A DNA stretch of 7,399 bases from Azonexaceae bacterium (GTDB taxonomy: Bacteria; Pseudomonadota; Gammaproteobacteria; Burkholderiales; Rhodocyclaceae), in contig SSTB01000149.1 in assembly GCA_009469665.1 (NCBI GenBank), positions 1 to 7,399 of the forward strand, in the 5' to 3' direction. Below the pieces are notes generated by a model. That model had not been told where the DNA came from, ran no database searches, and saw only the letters and a list, made by a program, of their open reading frames with translations. Each line of letters opens with the position of its first letter. Position 1 is the stretch's first letter. A program made the position numbers and the translations under genes. Below, piece by piece: positions 1-6,224 of this stretch.

Positions 1-81
1 CCGGGCGGGATTGCTCATACCGGAAACGATGAGGCCGACCCCGAACAAAAGTCCCACCGCAAGCGCGCCGAGGGCGTTCAT
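1..81 (-). CDS. YeeE/YedE (DUF395) family membrane protein, N-terminal fragment (second half-protein)
   Basis: Only the first 27 codons are inside the window; the rest continues beyond position 1. The visible peptide starts [10 protein letters not shown] and carries LIVSGMSNP, the first-helix signature I associate with the second partner of paired YeeE/YedE (TsuA-like) proteins. These are inner-membrane channels thought to import thiosulfate or other sulfur species. The start is fixed by an ATGA overlap with the stop of the upstream yeeE gene (ATG at 81-79, TGA at 80-78), so translation is probably coupled; no good Shine-Dalgarno is seen. Two half-length YeeE/YedE proteins in tandem after a BigR-like repressor is a known arrangement in proteobacterial sulfide-response operons. 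The family call rests on a short stretch and on context. Confidence 0.72.
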   Translation of the reverse strand, partial: MNALGALAVGLLFGVGLIVSGMSNPAR

Positions 82-509
82 AGGATGTGACGCAGGAGCA
101 GAACGGTGAGAAATCCGCTCCCCATGAAGGTCGCCGTCGCCACCAGGGAACGGGGCGACAGGCGCGCCACGCCGCAGATGCCGTGGCCGCTGGTGCAGCC
201 GGAACCCAGACGGGCACCGAAACCCACCAGGACGCCGGCCACCACCAGCAGGGCCAGGGGTGCCTCGACGGTGACGGCGGAAGGAGTCGCCAGAGCCCCG
301 ACCAGGACGGGGGAAAGCAGCAGGCCGGCGACGAAGGCCGCCCGCCAAAGCCAGTCCCGCCTCCCGGCCGGCAGCAGGACACCGCCCAGGATGCCGCTCA
401 CGCCGGCGATGCGGCCCGAGAGCAGCAGCAGGAGCGCCACCGCCAGGCCGATGAGCAGACCACCGGCAAAGGCCTGGCCGCCGACGGAATCGAGGAGATC
501 AAGGCGCAT
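78..509 (-). CDS. YeeE/YedE (DUF395) family sulfur transporter, first half-protein
   Basis: A complete 143-residue hydrophobic protein of the YeeE/YedE family, which moves sulfur compounds (thiosulfate in the characterised member TsuA/YeeE) across the inner membrane. Visible family marks are [11 protein letters not shown] (residues 30-40) and the conserved block [18 protein letters not shown] (96-113), whose Cys105 and Cys112 correspond to the cysteines lining the substrate path in this family. About four hydrophobic helices are evident (roughly 13-30, 57-73, 85-100, 122-140). I start it at ATG 509 rather than the longer in-frame ATG at 584, because the extra 25 residues are arginine- and cysteine-rich and unlike a membrane protein N-terminus. 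The chosen start overlaps the end of the upstream repressor gene by 11 bp. It is about half the length of E. coli YeeE, as is usual for paired half-proteins. The exact substrate is not shown by the sequence. Confidence 0.85.
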   Translation of the reverse strand: MRLDLLDSVGGQAFAGGLLIGLAVALLLLLSGRIAGVSGILGGVLLPAGRRDWLWRAAFVAGLLLSPVLVGALATPSAVTVEAPLALLVVAGVLVGFGARLGSGCTSGHGICGVARLSPRSLVATATFMGSGFLTVLLLRHIL

Positions 510-837
510 GGCCGGCGCAGTCCGTCTGAGGGCAGAAAAGACTGTAAAGGGTATCGAGCAGCGCCTGCACCCGGGGGTCGGCAATGGCGTAGAACATGCG
601 CTTCCCTTCCCGGCGGGTGCTGACCAGCCCTTGGGCGCGCAGGACGGAAAGCTGCTGCGACAGGCTGGGCTGGTGCAGGTCCAGGAGACTCTCCAGTTCG
701 CTCACCGAACGCTCGCCCTGGGAGAGCTGGCACAGGAGGAGCAGCCGGTTCTCGTTGGCCAGCACCCCCAGGAGGGCGGTGGCCTCCCCGGCGGCGCGGC
801 GCATGGCATCGACGGCAAAGGCAGTGGTTTCGGACAT
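499..837 (-). CDS. ArsR-family persulfide-sensing repressor (BigR/SqrR/YgaV-like)
   Basis: A 112-residue winged helix-turn-helix protein. The core [20 protein letters not shown] (residues 44-63) is the ArsR DNA-recognition helix region, followed by the wing [13 protein letters not shown] (73-85). It lacks the CVC metal-binding box of arsenic and cadmium sensors. Instead Cys36 (LLLLCQL) and Cys102 (LYSLFC) are 66 residues apart, the same spacing as the Cys pair of BigR (42/108) and SqrR (41/107) that forms a disulfide or polysulfide bridge and releases DNA when reactive sulfur accumulates. A third cysteine (Cys107) follows. It heads an operon with two YeeE/YedE sulfur transporters, which fits a repressor of sulfide/persulfide handling genes. 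ATG 837 is the only sensible start and has no clear Shine-Dalgarno. An inverted repeat overlapping its promoter suggests autoregulation. The subfamily is inferred from the cysteine pattern and context. Confidence 0.85.
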   Translation of the reverse strand: MSETTAFAVDAMRRAAGEATALLGVLANENRLLLLCQLSQGERSVSELESLLDLHQPSLSQQLSVLRAQGLVSTRREGKRMFYAIADPRVQALLDTLYSLFCPQTDCAGHAP

Positions 838-843
838 GTTTGT

Positions 844-888
844 ATATTATCGATTGCTGATGTACGACATTCTACGAATCGATATTAT
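844..888. promoter_or_regulatory. Candidate operator for the BigR-like repressor (inverted repeat)
   Basis: The arms ATATTATCGATT (844-855) and AATCGATATTAT (877-888) are inverted copies matching at 11 of 12 positions, including a perfect TATCGATT/AATCGATA core, with a 21-bp spacer. Their centres are 33 bp apart, about three helical turns. One arm lies inside the -35/-10 spacer of the minus-strand promoter and the other just after the expected start site, so a bound repressor would block the polymerase. AT-rich operators are typical of BigR-type repressors. Binding itself is inferred. Confidence 0.55.
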
Positions 889-897
889 GTTTGTCAA
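869..897 (-). promoter_or_regulatory. sigma70 promoter of the repressor-yeeE operon
   Basis: On the minus strand a perfect -35 box TTGACA (897-892) is separated by exactly 17 bases from TAGAAT (874-869), one mismatch from TATAAT. Transcription should start near 862, about 25 bases before the repressor's start codon. The region is distinctly AT-rich against its GC-rich surroundings. This is the strongest promoter visible by eye in the window. Confidence 0.75.
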
Positions 898-990
898 TAA
901 ATTGTTATCAGGCGCCGAGTGGTCAATCAAATATGTTTGCGTCGATGCCGAGGCACGTATCCGCGCCTTGATGGCGCGAAGAGAACCGCG

Positions 991-1010
991 GCCAAAGCCG
1001 AAGCTTTGGC
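991..1010. other. Perfect 8-bp hairpin in the leader before the permease-kinase gene
   Basis: GCCAAAGC (991-998) and GCTTTGGC (1003-1010) form a perfect stem around a CGAA loop. No T-run follows on either strand, so it does not look like an intrinsic terminator. It sits in the unassigned stretch 898-1135 between the divergent operons. I see no gene, convincing plus-strand promoter or recognised riboswitch in that stretch; short open frames there (for example 919-1062) match nothing I know. Confidence 0.45.
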
Positions 1011-1135
1011 GAGGATGAGCGACACAGCGAGCGGTGATGCGGGGCGGGCCGAACATAGCTGAACCTATTCGACTGACGACTAGCCGCTCGAGGACTTCAT
1101 GTCGCCTCCCAGGCTTTCCGCTCCCCCCAGCTAAA

Positions 1136-4100
1136 ATGGCGCCCTCACCGTTCATCTTTCGCCTCCCCTCCGTGCCCAGCCCGCCCCCCGCCCAGCGCGT
1201 GGTCAAAATCCGACGCGACTACAACACCTGGGTCGCCGACGAGACCCTGGAAGACTACGCCCTGCGCTTCACCCCGCGCAGCTTCCGCAAGTGGTCGGAA
1301 ATGCGGGTGGCCAACACGGCCTTCGGAGCGGCATCCTTCCTGGTGCTGGAGGCGGTGGGAGCGACCCTGCTGGTCCAGGCGGGCTTCATCAATGCTTTCT
1401 GGGCCATCCTGGCCACCGGCTTGATCATCTTCCTCCTCGGCCTGCCGGTGAGCATCGCCGCTGCCCGCCACGGGCTGGACATGGATCTGCTCACTCGTGG
1501 CGCCGGCTTCGGCTACATCGGCTCCACCGTCACTTCCCTCATCTATGCCAGCTTCACCTTCATTTTCTTCGCCCTGGAAGCGGCCATCATGGCCTACGCC
1601 CTGGAGTTGGCCTTCGGCATTCCGCCGGCCTGGGGCTATCTGCTTTGCGCCGGGGTGGTGATTCCCCTGGTCACCCACGGGGTCACGGCCATCAGCCGCC
1701 TGCAGGCCTGGACCCAGCCCCTGTGGCTCTTCCTGCTGGTACTGCCCTACGTCTTCGTCTTCCTGGAAGAACCGACGGCCCTGGCCGGGCTTTGGCACTA
1801 CGGCGGCGAACACGGCCGGGGCGCCGTCTTCGACCCGGGGCTGTTCGGCGCGGCACTGACGGTGGGCATCGCCCTGGTGACCCAGATGGGCGAGCAGGTG
1901 GATTACCTGCGCTTCATGCCTGAGAAAACGCCGGCCTCGCGCCGCCGCTGGTGGTTAGGCGTGGTGGTGGGCGGCCCCGGTTGGGTGGTGCCGGGCATCC
2001 TCAAGATGCTTGGCGGGGCGCTGCTGGCCTGGCTGGTGCTGCGCAACGGCGGCCCGGCGGACAAGGCGGTGGACCCCAACCAGATGTACCTGATCGGCTT
2101 CTCCCACGTCTTCGCCAACACGACCCTGGCCATCGCCGCCACCGCCCTCTTCGTGGTCGTGTCGCAATTGAAGATCAACGTCACCAACGCCTACGCCGGG
2201 TCGCTGGCCTGGTCCAACTTCTTTTCCCGCCTCACTCACAGCCACCCGGGGCGCGTGGTGTGGGTGGTGTTCAATACCCTGATCGCCCTGCTGCTCATGG
2301 AGCTGGGGGTCTTCCAGGCCTTGGGCCAGGTGCTGGGGCTCTACTCCAATATCGCCATTTCCTGGATGGCGGCCGTGGTGGCCGACCTGGTCATCAACAA
2401 GCCCCTGGGCCTTGCGCCCCCCGGCCTGGAATTCAAGCGCAGCCGGCTCTACGACATCAATCCGGTGGGGGTCGGCGCCATGGCGGTGGCCTCGCTGCTG
2501 GCCATCGCCGCCTTCGTCGGCCTCCTCGGCCCCGGGCTCCAGCCCTACGCCCCCTTCGTCGCCCTGGTGGCCGCCTTCGTCCTCTCGCCCCTCATCGCCT
2601 GGGCCACCGGGGGCCGCTACTACCGGGTGAGCCCCGCCCCTGCCGCCCCCGCCGGTGGGCGCTGCGTGATCTGCGAACGGGAATACGAAGCCGAGGACAT
2701 GGCCCACTGCCCCGCCTACGCCGGTGCCATCTGCTCCCTCTGCTGCTCCCTGGATGCCCGCTGCCACGACCTGTGCAAGCCCGAAGCCCACCTGGGCGCC
2801 CAGTGGAACGCCCTGCTCCGCCGCCTGCTGCCCCCGGCCGCCCGACCCTTCCTGGAGCGGGGCCTGGGCCACTACCTCTTGCTCATGGCCGGCATCGTGC
2901 CGGTCCTTGCCCTGGTCCTGGGGGTGCTCTACACCCACGAACTCCTCGCCCTGCCGGCGGGGGACGCCGCTGTGGCGGAACGGTTGCGGGACGGCTTCGT
3001 CAAGGTCTTCGCCGCCCTCCTGCTGCTCACCGGCATCATCGCCTGGTGGATGGTGCTGACCCAGGAAAGCCGCCGCGTCGCCCAGGAGGAATCGAACCGC
3101 CAGACCCAATTGCTGATGCAGGAAATCGAATCCCACCAGCGCACCGACGCCGCCCTGCAGGAAGCCAAGCGCCTCGCCGACCAGGCCAACCAGGCCAAGA
3201 GCCGCTACATCACCGCCATCAGCCACGAACTGCGCACGCCCTTGAACAGCATCCTGGGCTACGCGCAAATTCTGGCGGCTGACGCCGACGTCCCGCCCAA
3301 GCGACGCCAGGCGGTCAATGTCATCCGCAAGTCCGGCGACCACCTGCTGTCGGTGATCGAGGGCACCCTGGACATCGCCCGCATCGAGGGGGGCAAGCTG
3401 GCCCTCGACGTGAAGGCCATGGATTTCCCCGAATTCCTGCACCAGATCGTCGCCATGTTCGAGCTGCAGGCCCGCAACAAGGGGCTTTCCTTCGCCTACG
3501 AACCGGCCGGGGAACTGCCGGCGGTGTTGCGGGCCGACGAGCGGCGCCTGCGCCAGATTCTCATCAACGTCCTGGGCAATGCGGTGAAATTCACCCAGCG
3601 GGGCGGCATCCGCTTTGCCGTGGAGACCGGACGGGAGATGGCCACCTTCACCATCCGCGACAGCGGCCCCGGCATCCCGCCCCAGGATCTGGAGCGCATC
3701 TTCGAGCCCTTCACCCGCGGCAGCACGGCCCAGGCCGGCGGCAGCGGCGTCGGGCTGACCATCGCCCGCATGCTGGTTTCCCTCATGGGGGGCGAGATGC
3801 AGGTGGCCAGCACCCCCGGCGAAGGCACGGAATTCCGCATCCGCCTCTTTCTGCCCCGGGTCCATTCCGCCCAGGCGGCCAAGGAACTGCCCCGCCTCGA
3901 CCGCGTCGGCTACAGCGGCCCCCGCCGCCGCATCCTGGTGGTGGATAACGAAGCCGACGACCGCCAGTTGTTGCGCCACGTCCTGGAACCGCTCGGCTTC
4001 GTGGTCGAGGAAGCCGCCAGCGGCTACGAGTGCCTGGCCGTCGCCCCCCGCTGCGACCCCCACCTCATCTTCATGGACCTCGGCATGCCCGGCATCGACG

Positions 4101-4552
4101 GCTGGGAGACCATCCGCCGCCTGCGCCAGCAGCGCCTCTCCGACGCCGCCGTGGTGGTCCTTTCCGCCAACGCCTTCGACAAGCACCTGGATAACGACGT
4201 GGGCGTGCGGCCGGAGGAATTCATCGTCAAGCCCTTCAAGCTGGCCGAACTCCTCGACTGTCTGGGGCGCCGCCTCGAACTGGAGTGGCTCACCGCCGAC
4301 ACTCCCGCCGCCCCGGCCCACGCCGCCGAAGCGCCACCCCTGGTGCCGCCGGGAGAAGCCGAACTCGCTGCTCTCGACCAATTGATCGACCTGGGCTACC
4401 TGCGCGGCATTCTCGACAAGCTGGCCGCCATCGCCGCCGCCGACGCCCGCCACGCCGAGTTCGCCCGGGTGCTTGCCGAACTTGCGCGACAATTCGACTT
4501 CGACGCCATGAAGGAACTCCTGCGCCAGACCCGCGCCACCCCCACGCCATGA
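1136..4552 (+). CDS. NCS1 permease-fused hybrid sensor histidine kinase with receiver domain
   Basis: A 1138-residue membrane sensor, probably reporting availability or uptake of a nitrogen compound. Residues about 26-500 form an NCS1 (nucleobase/cytosine/allantoin/thiamine) permease of about 12 helices, starting RRDYNTWVADETLEDYALRF and containing LKINVTNAYAGSLAWSNF. A Cys-rich segment (510-552) follows, then two more helices (about 580-602 and 623-643), a coiled coil (645-690) and the kinase core. The kinase shows H box ISHELRTPLN with His697, N box Asn815, G1 DSGPGI (Asp842), FEPF and G2 GSGVG (869-873). The C-terminal receiver has acidic pocket Asp937/Glu939, phospho-acceptor Asp981, Ser1010 in place of the usual Thr, and Lys1032. 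A helical tail (1049-1138) lacks the HxLKG signature of an HPt domain. The start is uncertain: the frame is open from ATG 1034, but its first 34 codons have poor codon usage. ATG 1136 is preferred; in-frame GTGs at 1172 and 1199 are alternatives. The gene ends in an ATGA overlap with the regulator gene. Confidence 0.9.
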   Translation: MAPSPFIFRLPSVPSPPPAQRVVKIRRDYNTWVADETLEDYALRFTPRSFRKWSEMRVANTAFGAASFLVLEAVGATLLVQAGFINAFWAILATGLIIFLLGLPVSIAAARHGLDMDLLTRGAGFGYIGSTVTSLIYASFTFIFFALEAAIMAYALELAFGIPPAWGYLLCAGVVIPLVTHGVTAISRLQAWTQPLWLFLLVLPYVFVFLEEPTALAGLWHYGGEHGRGAVFDPGLFGAALTVGIALVTQMGEQVDYLRFMPEKTPASRRRWWLGVVVGGPGWVVPGILKMLGGALLAWLVLRNGGPADKAVDPNQMYLIGFSHVFANTTLAIAATALFVVVSQLKINVTNAYAGSLAWSNFFSRLTHSHPGRVVWVVFNTLIALLLMELGVFQALGQVLGLYSNIAISWMAAVVADLVINKPLGLAPPGLEFKRSRLYDINPVGVGAMAVASLLAIAAFVGLLGPGLQPYAPFVALVAAFVLSPLIAWATGGRYYRVSPAPAAPAGGRCVICEREYEAEDMAHCPAYAGAICSLCCSLDARCHDLCKPEAHLGAQWNALLRRLLPPAARPFLERGLGHYLLLMAGIVPVLALVLGVLYTHELLALPAGDAAVAERLRDGFVKVFAALLLLTGIIAWWMVLTQESRRVAQEESNRQTQLLMQEIESHQRTDAALQEAKRLADQANQAKSRYITAISHELRTPLNSILGYAQILAADADVPPKRRQAVNVIRKSGDHLLSVIEGTLDIARIEGGKLALDVKAMDFPEFLHQIVAMFELQARNKGLSFAYEPAGELPAVLRADERRLRQILINVLGNAVKFTQRGGIRFAVETGREMATFTIRDSGPGIPPQDLERIFEPFTRGSTAQAGGSGVGLTIARMLVSLMGGEMQVASTPGEGTEFRIRLFLPRVHSAQAAKELPRLDRVGYSGPRRRILVVDNEADDRQLLRHVLEPLGFVVEEAASGYECLAVAPRCDPHLIFMDLGMPGIDGWETIRRLRQQRLSDAAVVVLSANAFDKHLDNDVGVRPEEFIVKPFKLAELLDCLGRRLELEWLTADTPAAPAHAAEAPPLVPPGEAELAALDQLIDLGYLRGILDKLAAIAAADARHAEFARVLAELARQFDFDAMKELLRQTRATPTP

Positions 4553-5475
4553 ATTCCCCCGACCGGCCCCTCTCCGACATCGTCCTCATCGTGGACGACG
4601 TGCCCGAAAATCTCTCCCTGCTCCACGACGCCCTGGACGACGCCGGCTACACCGTGCTCGTCGCCACCCACGGCGAGGCCGCCCTGCATCGGGCGCGCCA
4701 GAGCCTGCCCGACGTCATCCTCCTCGACGCCCTCATGCCCGGCATGGACGGCTTCGAAGTCGCCCGGCGGCTGAAAGCCGACTTCACCACCCAGCACATC
4801 CCTATCGTCTTCATGACCGGCCTCACCGAGACCGAGCATGTCGTTGCCGCCTTCGCCGCCGGTGGCGCCGACTACGTCACCAAGCCCATCCGCCCGGCCG
4901 AGGTGCTGGCACGCATCGCCGCCCACATGGCCAGCGCCCGCCAGATGCGTCAGGCCCGCACGGCGCTGGACGCCTTCGGCCAGGCTACCGTCGCCGTGCG
5001 CGCCGCCGACCGCCGCATCGTCTGGCAGACGCCCCTGGCCCGGCGGCTGCTCACTGCCTACTTCGGCAACCCCGAGACCGTCGCCCCCGAAGAACTGCTG
5101 GCCTGGATCGCCGCCGCCCTCAAGGCCCGCGGCGAAGGCCGAGAAGCGGCCCAACTCCTCCTGGCCCAGGACAGCCGCCGCCTGCTGGCCAGCTTCCACG
5201 ACCAGAGCGGCGAAGAGGAATGGCTGGTGGTGCTGCGGGAAGAAAACGACGGTGCTGCCGTGGAAACCCTCATCGCCGCCTTCCGCCTCACCCAGCGGGA
5301 AGCCGAAGTGCTCTACTGGGTCGTCCAGGGCAAGACCAGCAAGGACATCGGCGACATCCTGGGCAGCAGCCCCCGCACCGTAAACAAGCACCTGGAGCAC
5401 GTCTTCGAGAAGCTTGGGGTGGAAACCCGCACGGCAGCGGCCAATCTGGCCTTGGGCAAGCTGCGGGGCACATAG
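4549..5475 (+). CDS. LuxR-family response regulator (REC - unknown/PAS-like middle - HTH)
   Basis: A 308-residue transcription factor and the likely output of the permease-kinase encoded just upstream. The receiver domain (about 10-120) is complete: Asp16/Asp17, phospho-acceptor Asp60 in LLDALMPGMDGFE, Thr90 and Lys112 in VTKPI. Residues about 130-240 form an uncharacterised mixed alpha/beta segment that could be PAS-like. The C-terminal LuxR helix-turn-helix (about 246-305) reads LTQREAEVLYWVVQGKTSKD and SSPRTVNKHLEHVFEKLGVE, with the typical TVNKH recognition region. The start is ATG 4549, inside the kinase gene's stop (ATGA). No Shine-Dalgarno precedes it, so translational coupling is expected; a much longer upstream in-frame extension is only a shadow of the kinase gene. 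Regulated targets are not shown by sequence; the urtA gene downstream is a plausible one (inference). Its length exceeds simple NarL/FixJ regulators (about 210 residues) because of the middle segment. Confidence 0.92.
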   Translation: MNSPDRPLSDIVLIVDDVPENLSLLHDALDDAGYTVLVATHGEAALHRARQSLPDVILLDALMPGMDGFEVARRLKADFTTQHIPIVFMTGLTETEHVVAAFAAGGADYVTKPIRPAEVLARIAAHMASARQMRQARTALDAFGQATVAVRAADRRIVWQTPLARRLLTAYFGNPETVAPEELLAWIAAALKARGEGREAAQLLLAQDSRRLLASFHDQSGEEEWLVVLREENDGAAVETLIAAFRLTQREAEVLYWVVQGKTSKDIGDILGSSPRTVNKHLEHVFEKLGVETRTAAANLALGKLRGT

Positions 5476-5478
5476 GAA

Positions 5479-5532
5479 TGGCCCTTGCGGATTCGCGGTG
5501 GCGCCGAAACAAGGCCACAAAAATTATTTTTG
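5479..5532 (+). terminator. Possible weak terminator after the response regulator
   Basis: TGGCCCTTG (5479-5487) can pair with CAAGGCCA (5510-5517) with one bulged C. It is followed by CAAAAA-TTA-TTTTTG (5518-5532), which can itself fold and ends in five T residues. The loop is long and the T-run is not directly after the first stem, so termination may be partial. The phasin promoter region begins immediately after. Confidence 0.35.
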
Positions 5533-5546
5533 TTGCAGTGCACCAA
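5530..5546. promoter_or_regulatory. PhaR-like palindromic site upstream of the phasin gene
   Basis: TTGTTGCAGTGCACCAA is an inverted repeat with 8-bp arms around a central G and one mismatched pair. Its core GTTGCA-G-TGCA(A/C)C recurs upstream of urtA. PhaR, the PHB-responsive repressor of phasin genes, is known to bind TGC/GCA-type palindromes near phaP promoters. The overlapping GCACCAATTTCG (5540-5551) also resembles the Ralstonia PhaR motif as I remember it. The site lies about 18 bp upstream of a TATACT -10 box, covering the -35 region, as expected for a repressor. The regulator's identity is inferred. Confidence 0.5.
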
Positions 5547-5569
5547 TTTCGTCCAAAGTCGTCTATACT
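5541..5569 (+). promoter_or_regulatory. Probable phasin promoter (-10 TATACT)
   Basis: TATACT (5564-5569) is a five-of-six match to the sigma70 -10 consensus, in the right place for a transcript starting near 5576 with a leader of about 57 bases. The hexamer 17 bp upstream (CACCAA, 5541-5546) is a poor -35 box and overlaps the palindromic site, so the promoter may be regulated or use another element. Confidence 0.45.
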
Positions 5570-5632
5570 CCGTTCCGCACTGAGCAATTTACGTACTCCA
5601 ACCCCTCCTCATCTCTCGCATTGGAACCCATC

Positions 5633-6148
5633 ATGACCGTTACCCCCGAGCAGCTCGTCGCCGCCAACAAGGCCACCGTTGATTCCCTCCTGGCCGTCGC
5701 CAACACCGCCCTCGCTTCCGCCGAGCGCGTTGCCGCCCTCAACCTGAGCACCTCCCGCGCCGCCCTCGACGACGCCGCCGCCGGTGCCCGTTCCGTCCTG
5801 ACCGCCAAGGATCCCCAGGCCGCTCTGGCTGCCCAGGCTGCCCTGGCCCAGCCCGCCGTGGATAAGGCCGTCGCCTACTCCCGTTCGGTCTACGAAATCA
5901 CCAGCCAGACCCAACAGGAACTGGCCAAGCTGGTCGAAGCCCAGTTCGGTGACTTCCAGATGTCCGTCGCTGGCCTGGTGGACCTCGCCGCCAAGTCCGC
6001 TCCCGCCGGTTCCGAAGGTGCCGTCGCCGCGATCCAGAGCGCCATTGCCGCCGCCAACTCCGCTTTCGGCAACATGAACGCCCTGGCCAAGCAATTCTCC
6101 GACGCTGCCCAAGCCAACGTCACCGCCGCGACCAAGAAGGGCCGCTAA
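5633..6148 (+). CDS. phaP: Phasin family protein (PHB granule-associated)
   Basis: A 171-residue, alanine-rich, almost wholly helical protein without cysteine or tryptophan, of the Phasin_2 type. Phasins coat polyhydroxybutyrate granules in the cytoplasm and control their number and size. The N-terminus MTVTPEQLVAANKATVDSLL is the classic betaproteobacterial phasin opening. Amphipathic helical segments follow, including EITSQTQQELAKLVEAQF (about 84-101), and the tail is basic and ends KKGR. Length is usual for the family. ATG 5633 is chosen because the family N-terminus begins there, with a weak GGAA 7 bases upstream. The gene stands alone between its own promoter region and a strong terminator, so it is probably monocistronic and highly expressed. 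Regulation by a PhaR-type repressor through the upstream palindrome is likely but inferred. Its position between a nitrogen-sensing system and a urea transporter gene is notable. The symbol denotes the family; which phaP paralogue it is cannot be told. Confidence 0.9.
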   Translation: MTVTPEQLVAANKATVDSLLAVANTALASAERVAALNLSTSRAALDDAAAGARSVLTAKDPQAALAAQAALAQPAVDKAVAYSRSVYEITSQTQQELAKLVEAQFGDFQMSVAGLVDLAAKSAPAGSEGAVAAIQSAIAAANSAFGNMNALAKQFSDAAQANVTAATKKGR

Positions 6149-6174
6149 TCCCTTCGGCCTCTCAGGCATCCCGG

Positions 6175-6204
6175 GGCCCCACGGAATTTCGTGGGGCCTT
6201 TTTT
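6175..6204 (+). terminator. Intrinsic terminator of the phasin gene
   Basis: A perfect 9-bp stem, GGCCCCACG (6175-6183) with CGTGGGGCC (6190-6198), closes a six-base loop and runs directly into six T residues (6199-6204). It lies 26 bases after the phasin stop codon. This is a textbook Rho-independent terminator. Confidence 0.92.
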
Positions 6205-6224
6205 CGGCCCCTCCTCGTGAAACC

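Noticed and set aside
891..932. Plus-strand promoter for the permease-kinase (TTGTCA or TTGTTA as -35)
   Set aside because: No acceptable -10 hexamer at 16-18 bp from either candidate; the TTGTCA is the reverse face of the minus-strand -35 box.
87..1018. Plus-strand frames opposite the repressor and yeeE genes
   Set aside because: The minus strand has coherent ArsR and YeeE/YedE proteins with overlapping gene ends; the plus-strand products are low-complexity Arg/Gln/Pro shadows.
1034..1135. Upstream N-terminal extension of the permease-kinase from ATG 1034
   Set aside because: Ser/Arg/Pro-rich, weak codon bias, no ribosome binding site, and the conserved permease start RRDYNTW lies well downstream.
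1951..3282. Long plus-strand frame overlapping the permease domain
   Set aside because: Arg/Pro/Gly-rich shadow frame of the real gene with no recognisable motif.
1955..4492. Very long open frame on the minus strand opposite the permease-kinase gene
   Set aside because: It is a low-complexity Gly/Asp/His/Gln-rich translation with no domains, as expected from the complement of a GC-rich gene. The plus strand carries clear permease, kinase and receiver motifs.
4283..4549. C-terminal tail of the kinase as an HPt domain
   Set aside because: It is helical, but no HxLKG-type phospho-accepting histidine motif is present.
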